From: Gadus chalcogrammus
Lineage: Eukaryota > Chordata > Actinopteri > Gadiformes > Gadidae
Assembly: GCF_026213295.1 (NCBI RefSeq)
Contig: NC_079426.1
Span: 21,349,639-21,413,638, forward strand
Reading direction: 5' to 3'
DNA length: 64,000 nt
Below the pieces are notes generated by a model. The model had not been told where the DNA came from, searched no databases, and worked only from the letters and a program-made list of their open reading frames with translations. The position numbers and the translations under genes are program-made. Positions 46,567 through 58,090 of the stretch are shown in pieces; position 1 is the stretch's first letter; the number at the start of each line of letters is the position of its first letter.

Positions 46567-47703
46567 CAGTTTTTCTCAGTCGCTTTGGTTCATTTCTCTG
46601 ATCAGAATTGAAATTCTCAAAACTACCTGTTCAATCTTCACATCAGTGTGTCACTTTTGCACATGAAAAAAACAGTTTCTCATTTATTTGAACACGTTGC
46701 GAATGCTTTGGTACATCCAAGCACATGATTATGTACAATTCTCTGCTCTTTCCTACATTATCAACTGCTTATGTCATGTTGATCAAAACGTATTGTAATG
46801 GTCTCTATGGAATAGTCTCACCCCCACAACATTTAGGTATAAGTTCATTGCATAAGTCTTTACATGCAAGATGGTTGAACAAGTTGTCATAATTTGTCAA
46901 GCATATTTCTATACATTTCTATACACTGGCATTAGACTCTTTTTTTTGTTCTTTTTTCTAAATCTGTCCTGAATTGGTCAATTGCTACCAGGTGAATCTT
47001 GACTTTCCTGAAAGAAGGGAAATGTGTGTTAGATCAACCAACGATCAACCAGTTTACTGGAATAGCTCAAAGGTGCATCTCCTGAAACATGAACTGGCAA
47101 TTATATATATAGCTGGAGCACAACACAATGTTACATTGTCTGAGAATTTGTGGCCCAACAGACAGGAACGTCAGGAGGTGAAGGATGACTGCACTGTAAT
47201 TCCTACAGCAATGCATGTACAGTTTACCCTAAGGAGATTTTCCTATGTTCACATTTCTAGCAATGACATGGTCTGTCAACAAATTACAGTACAAACAGTC
47301 AAAGCGTAAATGTGAATCTTGTCCAGTCTCTTGCAATCAATCTCCCACATACACTAAGGTGTAACTTACAATTTACAATAATTGTCTTCAAAACTTTAGC
47401 CATAGTTTACATCAGTACATCCCTCCAGAGTACACTGTTATATTGACGACATGACTAAGCAATTTGACTGTCTTATCCGTAGACAATGATACAAGGACTT
47501 GTCCTTCTGATGGCACTGACATGTTCATTGAAACAGATATTTACTTTTGAGAGATGAACTAAGGATTTTGAGCAAGAGACTGGCTTTTGCAGGTAATCCA
47601 TGGTGTTTTGCTATTTGAACGTATTGTTTTGAGAAATGCACTTACTGCTTAGCAAATTTCAATTCTGATCTGAGAAATGTACCAAAGCGACTGAGAAAAA
47701 CTG
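46567..47703. mobile_element. TA-flanked DNA element with inverted repeats of about 50 bp
   Basis: Left end CAGTTTTTCTCAGTCGCTTTGG, continuing to CAGAATTGAAATT, and its inverse at the right end (AATTTCAATTCTGATCTGAG to GAGAAAAACTG) are each bordered by TA. It is 1137 bp long. A 111-codon frame (46974-47309, MVNCYQVNLDFPERREM) lies inside but shows no transposase motif. TA duplication suggests the Tc1/mariner group or relatives. Confidence 0.8.
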
Positions 47704-47847
47704 TAATAGCACCAAACACAATGGCCAGAGGACCAGCATCCTTTCTTAACTGGCAAACAAAATAATCTTTGAGTTTTACATGTTCTAGAAATGTTCATTA
47801 ACTAACAGTCCTAATGTATATGTTCTTGTCTTCTGATTTTATTACAG

Positions 47848-48040
47848 TATTGAAGGGGAGATTTTGAGGTACCTGGTCAGGGCTTGGTCAGCCTACAAAT
47901 CCCCGGTGTGGAGACTGCAGGGAAACCGCACAGAGAGGACACTAAAGAGCCATCTCTCATTCATCAAGTGGACTCATTGGTTTGCGAATGACCACATAGG
48001 CAGCTTGCTGCATGGCATTTGCCTCATATTCAAATTGTAG
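47848..48040 (+). other. Candidate exon or ORF without start codon
   Basis: After a good acceptor (TTTTATTACAG) one frame is open for 63 codons: IEGEILRYLVRAWSAYKSPV, then WRLQGNRTERTLKSHLSF, ending in CLIFKL and TAG. Composition looks protein-like (two WR/KW basic clusters). The family is not recognised. It lies just outside the TA-flanked element, so it might be host or older transposon sequence. Confidence 0.25.
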
Positions 48041-48289
48041 AGGTTGAAACAGCCTGCATTTTGGTCACTTGCCATAACACTGTCATGTGTTTTATCAAAA
48101 TACCATCAGTAACATTTAAATTGAGTTGATGTGGACGGCTCTTTTTTTGTCCGATATTTTCAGTGTTCAGTGCCTGTTTGTGAGATATGCATTGTTTGAA
48201 GGATATGCCTTTAATTTTGTTTAATTTTAATATGCCTTTCATCAACAGTGGTTTTGGGTTTTAAAACTAAAATTAAAGTGCTTAACTAC

Positions 48290-48805
48290 TGGTGAACGAC
48301 GTTGCAGAACATATATGGTACAAGTTTGTGTTGATTGCATGGAAAAGGGAATAACCAGTTACAACTTATATGGTAAAGAGCCTGGTAATACCATGAAAAC
48401 AAACAAGGCTTCCTTTTACGGTACAGTTTCAGCTTACTTGGTGGGTAAATGTTGTGTTTTACTTAGTAACGTTGCATAACATATATAGTACAAGTTTCTG
48501 TTGATTGCATGGAAAAGAGAATAACCTACAACTTATATGGTAAGTGCCTGGTGATACCATGGAAACAAACAAGTCTTCCTTTTACAGTACAGTTTTAGCT
48601 TTGCTTACTGGGTAAATTGTCATGTTTTACTTAGTAACGTTGCAGAACATTTATGGTACAAGTTTGTGTTGATTGCATGGAAAAGGGAATAACCAGTTAC
48701 AACTTATATGGTAAGAGCCTCGTTCCAGTTAACTGTATGGACAATGGAATTATCTATTACAAATGATTTGGTAAGAACATGGTAATACCATGGAAACAAA
48801 CAAAG
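48290..48805 (+). repeat. 169 bp tandem array, about 3 units
   Basis: GTTGCAGAACAT and GATTGCATGGAAAAG recur at spacings of 170 and 168 bp (48301, 48471, 48639). A fourth, decayed unit runs to about 48805. Each unit contains GGTAATACCATGGAAACAAACAA and ACGGTACAGTTT words. Confidence 0.85.
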
Positions 48806-49970
48806 CTTCGTACCCAGTATTTAAGAAGACTCTCTGTGGAAGTCCCTCAAAGGAAGACCAGGGAAGCCACCCTGCGGGCAGCTGAGAGGAAATGGAAGAG
48901 ATCAGACTGTCCTAATGATCTATCTCACTATCTTTTCCTTCTCTCTGATTTCACCTCCACTGTGTCAAAACAGCCAAATATGCCTTCTACCAGACCAAAA
49001 TCAACTCCTCCGCCTCAAACCCCAGGAAACTGTTTTCCATGTTCTCATCCCTCCTCAACCCTCCCTCCCCTCCAACTCCTTCCTGCCTCACTGCTGATGA
49101 CTTCATTACCTACACAGAAGGTAAAGGACATTAGCTCCTCTTTTATCCCTGCCACCACTCACATCCCCCCCTCTGTCTTTACCCAATGTATCCCTCTCAC
49201 CTCAGACGAGGTCAACAGAATAATAACATCTAGCCATACCACCACCTGCTCCCTTGACACTATCCCTTCCTCTCTCCTCCAGGCTGTCTTGAGCGACATC
49301 CTGCCATTTCTCTCCGCGCTCATCAACTCCTCCCTCACTTCAGGCATTGTTCCAGTGTCTTTCAAGACTGCCAGAATAAAGCCTCTCCTCAAAAAACTCA
49401 CCCTTGATACCACCTGCATCCAGAACTACAGACCGGTATCTCTCCTTTCATTCCTCTCTAAAACACTGGAACTGTCCTCCTATCTCTCATCTAACAACCT
49501 GCTTGACCCTCAACAGTCAGGCTTCAAGAAGGCACACTCCACTGAGACGGCGTCCCTCTGTGCTGCCAGAGCCTCGTTCCTCTCATCGGTTCTCATTCTC
49601 CTTGACCTGTCCGCAGCATTCTCCTTGCCACTCTCGCCGAACTTGGCATTGCTGAATCTGCCCTTTCCTGGTTCACATCCTACCTGACGAATCGCACTTA
49701 TCAGGTAACATGGAATGGCTTCTTGTCCAAACCTTGCACGCTTGAAACTGGTGTCCGTCAAGGCTCTGTACTGGGGCCTCTTCTGTTCTCCCTCTACCAG
49801 ATCTCTGGGCTCTGTAATTACATCACACAACATTTCCTATCACTGCTACGCTGATGACACTCAGCTATTACTCTCTTTCCCCTCATCTGACAAAGCCCTG
49901 ATAGAAAAACACGCGTATCTGAATGTCTGGCAGACGTCAGCACTTGGACAACTGCCCATCACCTGAGGCA
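48806..49970 (+). pseudogene. L2-type LINE reverse transcriptase, degraded
   Basis: The frame reads CPNDLSHYLFLLSDFTSTV, PLTSDEVNRIITSSHTTTCS, LDTIPSSLLQAVL, VPVSFKTARIKPLLKK, NYRPVSLLSFLSKTLE, SNNLLDPQQSGFKKAHSTET and VLILLDLSAAF. These are the N-terminal extension and motifs 1-A of L2-type RT. After a shift near 49620 it continues in other frames with TYQVTWNGFLSKPCTLETGV, RQGSVLGPLLFSLY and CYADDTQLLLSFPSSD, so the catalytic YADD is present. The GVPQGS block reads GVRQGS here. Similarity is lost after about 49950. Confidence 0.85.
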
Positions 49971-50240
49971 GTCCAGAATGCGGCAGCGGGCCTCGTGTTC
50001 AACCTACCTAAGTTCGCCCATGTGACCCCCCTCTACCGGGACCCGGTAGTAGCTCGCATCAGATTGAAGTTGATGGTACTGGTATACTAGGCGGTCAATG
50101 GAACTGCCCCTGCCTACCTCCAAGCGTTGGTCAAGCCACACACCCCAGGTCGATCCCTCCGCTAAACTACCTCAGCTGGACATCTGGAACCGCCATTGCT
50201 AAGAGCAAGCAAAGGTCGGTCAGCAAAGTAAAAAAAAACC
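49970..50240 (+). pseudogene. Second LINE fragment (RT C-terminal part) joined to the first
   Basis: Reads VQNAAAGLVFNLPKFAHVTP, LYRDPVVARIRLKLMVLVY, AVNGTAPAYLQALVKPHTPG. This is the thumb and C-terminal region of a related LINE. About 100 codons are missing between it and the preceding YADD block. It is either a deletion inside one element or a junction of two. Confidence 0.7.
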
Positions 50241-50267
50241 CGCTGCCAAGGCGGTGGTGCGTCGGTA

Positions 50268-50335
50268 GGGATGGGAATCGAGAACTGGTTCTTGTTCAGA
50301 ACTGGTGCCGAGTCAACCGATTCCTTGGAATCATT
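50268..50335. mobile_element. hAT 5' terminal fragment
   Basis: TAGGGATGGGAATCGAGAAC followed by TGGTTCTTGTTCAGAAC and CCGATTCCTTGGAATC is the start of a common fish hAT family. Only the first 70 bp are recognisable. Confidence 0.5.
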
Positions 50336-50391
50336 AGCAAGCCTGCTTAATAGGGGTGGAACGAGATCTCGTGCCACGAGATCTCGCGAGA

Positions 50392-51880
50392 TTAAAGGTC
50401 CCATGACATGCTATTTTATGTATTCTTTAATATAGGTATTAGTGGGCAACTAACACAGTATTCAAAGACGTTTCCTAAATTCAGCCGTGGTGCAGAGTTA
50501 CAGCCACTGCGAGCCAGTCGCACATTGAGCTTCCCCCAAATGCGCTGTTTCGGTGGGCGTGTCAAGGAGGAGGGTGGGGGTGTGGCCCTGAGCAGCTTGC
50601 AGCCACCATGCGCTCTGTTTACAGTGGATGTATCGCAATGGCGAGGCGCACACAGCCTTTAGCCGTGTTCTGTAAATATTCTAGAACACACGGGAGTCCT
50701 GGAGCTCTATATCTAAATATTATCATATAGCCTACACAGATATTTATATCATATAATATATATTATCACGGCCAAAAGCTGTGTGAGCCGATATTATGAA
50801 TCTCAAACGACCGCGTTGGGTTCTCCGACGTTCCTGGTTCTTCAACGTCCACATCAATGTGAATACACACACTGTAACGCAAGTGTTTCTTGTCGGTTCT
50901 TTGACGTGTCTTGTGTTTCCACAACGAGACTGTCGTGGGGGTTTCCGGAAAAAATTTCCGGTCTTGTGTGTTCCAACGGTTTATTAGGTAGGCCCATCTA
51001 ATAAATCTCTGTCTAATCAATGCTTCATTTTGTTTATGTCAGTTGAATTTTGTTACAAGTTGAATGCAAATGAGCACTGTTAGTATTCAAAAAGGCACAA
51101 GCTCTTACTTGACTGTTTTCAGTCTGTGTTTTTAGTTTTATGGCACATAATGATGGCATTTGGGCTTAAAAAGCCAAACACTAGACGCACTTCAGATCAG
51201 ATATTAAAGAGATTTAATACAAACAAACACATTTGTACTTATTTTCTCACCCAATGAGAATCGATAAGAGAATCGATTCTCATTGGGAATCGATTCTCTT
51301 ATCAACAATCGCAGGCAACAATCCCTTTCTCCTAAATGTCGTGGTTCAGTCTACTTCAGATTGATGTGAACGTGGAAGGACCAGAGATGTTGGAGAACCC
51401 GACGCAGTCGTTTGAGATTCATAATATCGTCTGGAGGTGCACACAGCTTTTTTCCTTGATAATATATATTATATGATATATATATCACTGCATAATATGA
51501 TATTATTTAGATATAGAGCTCCAGGACTCCCGCCGGAGCACCCGGGGTGTTCTAGAATATTTATAGAACACGGCCAAAGGCTGTGTGCGCCTTGCCATTG
51601 CGAAACATCCATTGTAAACAGAGCGCATGGTACCGTGGCCGCACGCTACCAAGGGCCACACCCTCACCCTCCTCCTTGACCCACCTCTCTCTTCCTCATT
51701 TGCATTGAAAATACAGACAACGAAATGGCGCGTTAGGGGAAAGCTCAAGTGCGACTGGCTCGTATTGGCTGTAATTCTGCACCACGGCTAAATTTCGGGA
51801 ACGTCTTCAAGCAATGAGTTAGGGGCCCACTAATATCTATATTAAAGCATCCATGAAGTAGCATGCCATGGGACCTTTAA
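50392..51880. mobile_element. TTAA-flanked element with very long inverted repeats
   Basis: It begins TTAAAGGTCCCATGACATG and ends CATGCCATGGGACCTTTAA, with TTAA at both borders. The arms (about 50392-50930 and 51330-51880) stay alignable for more than 500 bp: CAGCCGTGGTGCAGA, ATGCGCTCTGTTTACA, GGAGCTCTATATCTAAATA, CACGGCCAAA/AAGGAAAAAAGC and GATATTATGAATCTCAAACG all occur in both. No transposase. TTAA targeting suggests a piggyBac- or Kolobok-mobilised element. The central part is foreign (next entry). Confidence 0.85.
51020..51262 (+). mobile_element. hAT 3' segment nested in the centre of the TTAA element
   Basis: It matches 34720-35010 in order: GTTTATGTCAGTTGAATTTTG, AAATGAGCACTGTTAGTATTC, TTGACTGTTTTCAGTCTG, GATGGCATTTGGGCTTAAAA, ATCAGATATTAAAGAGATTTAA. 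A small GAATCGAT/ATCGATTC palindromic cluster follows. Confidence 0.75.
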
Positions 51881-52783
51881 GGATTCACTAAAACATATTT
51901 TCAACCTCACTTTCTGCAGTAGATGCATTTTCTAGTTACTATTACTATAGCAGTTAATGCTGCCGGCTGCCTCCAAGAGAGGGTTAGGAGTCATGGACAC
52001 ATGATGCCAAGGTGTGTGGCGCATTACACTCTCAATCCCTCATTGTAACCATCATACTCAACAGCGTGGAGTTGCGTAAAAGAAAAGTATAACAATGTCG
52101 CCATGAACCGTTACCATGGGGGTAACATCCCCTCCTTCCAAAACTCTCTGCCCAAAATGCCTTTTGTAATCAATTTGAGCTCAAACAGGAGGTTCACTTA
52201 CACTTTAAGGTGCAGCCAATTGTGCTGCAAATGTAAAAACAAATGTACCTTCCCACATTGCATATCTAATAAAGGGTAATATGACATGACCGGGCCCGAT
52301 TCAGTGTCTGCACCATCATGAGAGAGGAAGGGAGACGAAGCAAGGATGACACACGAAGCCGAGCTGAGGACAGAGGAAGGAGAGGCAGTGGAAAAGAAAT
52401 AGACGGCGCAAGGAGAACGAGAGATATGGAAAGAGAGAGACAAGGGAGATATAAAGAAAGACAGAGGGAAGCAGAAAGTGAGATATAGAGGGAGATGGCG
52501 TGCGTACAAGAGAGACTAAGGGGGTGAAATGAGAAAGAAAGAGAGAGAGAGGCTGTCCAGCCCATGAGCCTGTACTGATTATCGCCTGTCTATCCTAGGC
52601 TCATGCGAATCATCCACAGGCGTGTAAATAAAGTCGTCTCTCATCCTCCTGTGTTGCCGTGGGACTGCAGCGGCAGCCTTGACCACAGAGAGATGCTCTT
52701 CCTGCGTCCTGGCCAAAATGGCAGAATGCCTGATAAAATAGGACTATCCACTCCAGTCTGGCTTGCCGTTGTTCTGTGCCTCA
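51881..52783. other. Non-coding interval
   Basis: Includes a purine-rich segment (about 52318-52555) that produces a Ser/Leu-rich minus-strand frame. No gene recognised. Confidence 0.5.
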
Positions 52784-52787
52784 CTAC

Positions 52788-52883
<96 letters not shown>
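52784..52883. repeat. (CTGT)n microsatellite
   Basis: About 25 perfect tetranucleotide units. The Val-Cys-Leu-Ser frames are artefacts. Confidence 0.95.
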
Positions 52884-53859
<976 letters not shown>

Positions 53860-54307
53860 GGCTGTTAGGTATATTACATTTAGCTCACACACGGACACAC
53901 ACACATACTGTGTTTTTCATTTGACTCCTTGCACTCCTTTCTTATTGGTTTGTTTGTTGTTGTGTTTTATCCCCTCCCTCCTCCCCCTTCTGTCTCTCCC
54001 ACTGCCTTCCTTTTAAACCTCGCCTTGAGTTCCACACCAGCAGAGCACCCAAGTCCCATCTTGGATTCATTTCCTCTCGGCCCTGTCCCCAGCCCTATCT
54101 CCAGTGACCCCCCAACCCCCCTCAGAACCACCTGACTCTGTGGCCCTTTGGAGGGCTTGCCAATGCCAGTCAGGCCCCCACCATTACTCTCTTCTCCCTA
54201 TCTTGTCATACCCAAGTAAGGTGGGGAAATAAACTCTCTATAGAAAGGATAATTTAACTGTTTAACAGCTATTCATACTCGACTTTAATTTCTGTCTAAT
54301 GAATCAC

Positions 54308-54329
54308 ACACAAACACACTCACACACGC

Positions 54330-54367
<38 letters not shown>

Positions 54368-54411
54368 ACAGACACACACACACACACACATTGCCACACA
54401 CACACACATTG

Positions 54412-54490
<79 letters not shown>
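54308..54490. repeat. Long (CA)n microsatellite with internal duplication
   Basis: About 180 bp of CA with AACACA/GACACA interruptions and two copies of CACATTGCCACACACA. Confidence 0.95.
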
Positions 54491-54492
<2 letters not shown>

Positions 54493-56448
54493 CAACTAGG
54501 AAACTAAGGAAACTAAAGGAAATGGAAACATATAAATAAGTGTCAGAACTTTTCCCAAACTTTAAATCCTTTCAATATGAAAGATCTCCAGCTCTCGAAA
54601 TTGAGAAAATTAGAAATTTCATTTCTAATGGTTGTGTTTAGCTCTCCTTTCTCACTAAAATGTGGGTAACAACATAGCGATGGGCCTGAGGTAAGGGGGT
54701 TATCTCTGGACAGTTGCTAGAGGCTTGTTTGGCCTTGTAAATATCACACTTCATCATCAGACGTCATCAGCTTCAACTGCAGCTACCACCTGCTGCCATG
54801 TATACGTTTGGTTTCGATTCAGTTTTTCTTTACTTCCTCCACAGTGCATTCTCTCGTTCTCCTCATCTGCCCAGCCCCCAGCCCCACAGCTGTCCAAGGC
54901 TATTCCCGTTGAGTTTAACAAAGCATGGAACTTACGAATATACCTGCTCTAGAAGGCACAAGGCAACACGTCTCTTCCAATTCACTGCACAGAGTACTTA
55001 GCTAGCGGTATAGATATGTGCATCTCAAAACTGCTAAGCTCTTGTGTTTCTATCTCCTCGTAACTATGGCAGCAGAGTTGACTCAAATCTGAAGTCTGAC
55101 ACTTTCAACAGAAAATTACATTGGAAGAAACGTCCATGCATCTAATCTTGTCCTTGGAGCGTGTAGACAGATCCATTAAGTCCTGTGCATCATGCTGTCG
55201 ACATGCTCTTCTCATGGCTATTGATCTTGGGAGGGGAAAGTCAACTTATGAATGCAGAAGCATGTGACATTGCATGTGAAGGTTTGAGTCTACAGGAGGG
55301 GTGCTGAGCCGGCAGAAATTAATTCTCTGCAATGCTTCTTAATCTTAATGGACAGCACCATTTGAAGGTGATACCATGTTGGCGTCTTCATTTCTCAGGC
55401 TGAGATTTATTTTCTGGACTGGTCAGGATACCAACCATCCATCTCTGTACCTGCTTCCTCCTGGTCAGGGTCAAAGGGGGGCTTGGTCTCGTCCCAGCTG
55501 GCAATGGCTTGTCATGGTTGATAAGACTTACAGGGAACCCACGCTGACTAGCCGCAAAATAGAAATGCAGCTTTGCTGGCCTTACCAGGCCAATGTAGGC
55601 TGAAAAACGTAATTTAAAATGTTAATGTTATCTACGTCCAAAACAAAATGGACTTTTAACACATGAAGATACAGCTAATGTTGAAGCAGGTGGACTACGT
55701 CCCCACTGTTCCATCACCATCCAACTTGTCAAACATTTTCATTTGTCAGGGCAGACCACACCCCTTTAAACCCCCACATCCAGGCTCCTGGTTCACTGTA
55801 ATCTTCATTGGGACTCTTCCCCTTCCCCTCCTAGTCCACCTACCTCAGCTCTCTGCTGATTTCCAACTTCTTCATACCACAGGTAGGATAAGCATTCACT
55901 ATAGGGTCTCATCACCAAAATTTGTATTGTCTATCAAATATCGTGTTCAAACATAGCTTCAAACTAGTCCCTCCGGATTGAAATGTCATTATATTCCAAT
56001 ATAATCGCAAAATACTAAATATCTTCAGTGAATATTCTATAACACTCACCTGGCCAATCGCAGGAATGACTTGGAAGTGTGAACATTATTTGGTAAACAA
56101 CAGGGCTGTCCAACCCAATTGAATAGAAGTTTTCAAATGGTGCTTTTTTGATCGCAGACGATTACAAAATATCTACAGCATGGTTGTGATTCTAGACTTT
56201 ATTTTTATGCCTCCATTTTCAAACTAATATGGATATTTGAGTGAACACAAGAATCTGCGAGGCTATGTGTTGTAAATACTATTGAATCTATGAGAGGGTA
56301 ACAAAACAGGAATGTGACCCCCAGATATATTTGATAGTGGCTCTTTTCCAGCACATGGTGCAGATCATTTTCAGGGGCGCTGTGTGTTTCGGTGTTGCCT
56401 CGGTAAGAGAGCAATGTCTAGGTTCATTCGAGGATAATTGACCCATCT
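54491..56448. other. Non-coding interval
   Basis: About 2 kb with no domain-bearing frame or transposon terminus. Confidence 0.5.
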
Positions 56449-56545
56449 CTCCATGTGTTAGACTGGGACCAAACCTCAATTTGTTAGACTGGGACCAAAC
56501 TTCCATGTGTTAGCCAGGGACCAAACCTCCATGTGTTAGACTGGG
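56449..56545. repeat. Minisatellite, about 30 bp unit, four copies
   Basis: Repeats of TGTGTTAGACTGGGACCAAAC with CTCC/CTCAA/TTCC linkers. One unit carries GCCAGGGACC. Confidence 0.85.
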
Positions 56546-56879
56546 ATGATTCCTATATTGTCAAATAAGTCGGACTGTGGTCACACATGACCAAGGTAGG
56601 GAATTTTCAAATGATTATTCAGTAGTGTATTTTCACAAAATTATTAACGTTAAGTGAACATGACATTGTTTGTGGTCTGACGCTAAAGTTATTTTTATTT
56701 GTCCAATGCACAAAAAAAAGTATTAAAGTCTAAATTCAGCCTTAGGTCTAAATAAAAGCTAAATATAGATAGAATGGACAATATACATAGTATGGTAGAC
56801 CGGTATGGTGTCAGCAACAATTTAGTCAGTGAAAAGGATATTTGACAATAAAGTGATTTAGTAATAGGATTGAACAGTG

Positions 56880-58090
56880 CAGCAGTATACTGGTAAATTT
56901 TGTTCAGGAGTCTTGTGGTTCAATGGAAAAAGCCATCCTTGAACCTAGTGGTGTAGGCGGGAATGCTCTCGTACCGTTTTACTTTGGGACTTCCTCCTCA
57001 GCCTCTGAGTGTACAAGTCCTGCGTGGCTGTAAGGATACCCTCTATGGTCCATAGACAGAAGTTGCTGAGAACCTTGTAGTCCATCCTGACTCTCACCTC
57101 TTCCACCTGCGGTGGAAAGAGAGCCGATGTCTCGCTGTGTAGTGACAATCTCAGGTCATTGCTTTAGTACAGGTTTTTGTCCTGCTGATGTTCTTCCCAA
57201 GGAATCTGAAATTGCAGACTCTCTCGACTGTGGGCCCCATTGATTTGAATCAGCTGTGTTCTCCTTCCTGCAGCTTCCTGTAGTCCACAATGAGCTCCTT
57301 TCTTTTGTAACCATTGAGATCGAAGTTGTCCTGGCACATTATGTCAGGGCTCACACCTCCTCTCTGTAGGCCATCCCATTGTTAATGGTTATCAGGCCAA
57401 TGATTGTGATCTCGTTAGCAAATTGTATGACGTTCTGGAGCTATCAGTGACCATGCACCCTTGCTTGAACAGGGACCGTAGGAGGGGGCTGAGCACATAG
57501 CCCTGGGGGCCTTCAGTGCTGTGAGTCAGTGTGGAAGAGGAGGTGATGCCCATCCCCACAGCCTGCCACTGCCTGCCAGGAAGTCCAGGATCCAGCTACA
57601 CAGGGCTGTGTTGAGCCTAGGTCCCTGAGTTTAATGATGGCCTTAGAGGGCACAATAGTGTTGAACACTAGACTATAGTCAATGGACAGCATGCAAACAT
57701 ACGTGTTCCTCTGGTGTGGGAGAGGGCAGTATAGAGAGCGAGGGTGTTCTCTGTAGACATGCTTAGCCGGTAGTAGAACTGCAAACTGCAAACTCCATGG
57801 TGTCCGGCAGTGAAGAGGTGATATTGGTCGAGGGTGGAGCAGGGATAGCTTGAAGATGTCCAGCTGGTCTACACACGCTTGAGTACTGTGCCAGGGTACA
57901 AGGCAAGGAGCTTTTTGTGGATTAACCCTTTTGAACGACTGACACACCTCTGTTATAGATGTTTCCAGTGACAGGGGTCCTGGTTTATTTGTACCTCCAC
58001 AGCAGGGTTGTTATCCACAAAGCATTCGTTGAAGTTGGGAGGGATGCAGACACTTCCTCGACACTGTTGGTTTTCCCCACAAATCCGTGA
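56880..58090 (-). pseudogene. Rex1/L2-like LINE reverse transcriptase, heavily decayed
   Basis: The minus strand preserves landmarks in order. SVEEVSASLPTSTN lies near 58060. FKRVNPQKAPC, STQACVDQLDIFKLSL, RNTYVCMLSIDYSLVFNTIV and PSKAIIKLRDLG lie in 57947-57600. A trace of the catalytic DD block plus LANEITIIGLITINNG lies near 57400. KTKELIVDYRKLQ near 57280 and NFRFLGKNISRT near 57190 follow. The C-terminal RYESIPAYTTRFKDGFFH precedes the stop at about 56925. Many frameshifts are present, so it is an old copy. Confidence 0.75.

Noticed and set aside
48290..48805. CRISPR-like array
   Set aside because: The repeats are 169 bp with no short conserved repeat separated by unique spacers; this is eukaryotic tandem DNA.
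52198..52565. Ser/Leu-rich minus-strand proteins of about 100 codons
   Set aside because: Derived from a purine-rich low-complexity stretch (AGAGAGAAAG words); no signal peptide or domain that could be defended.
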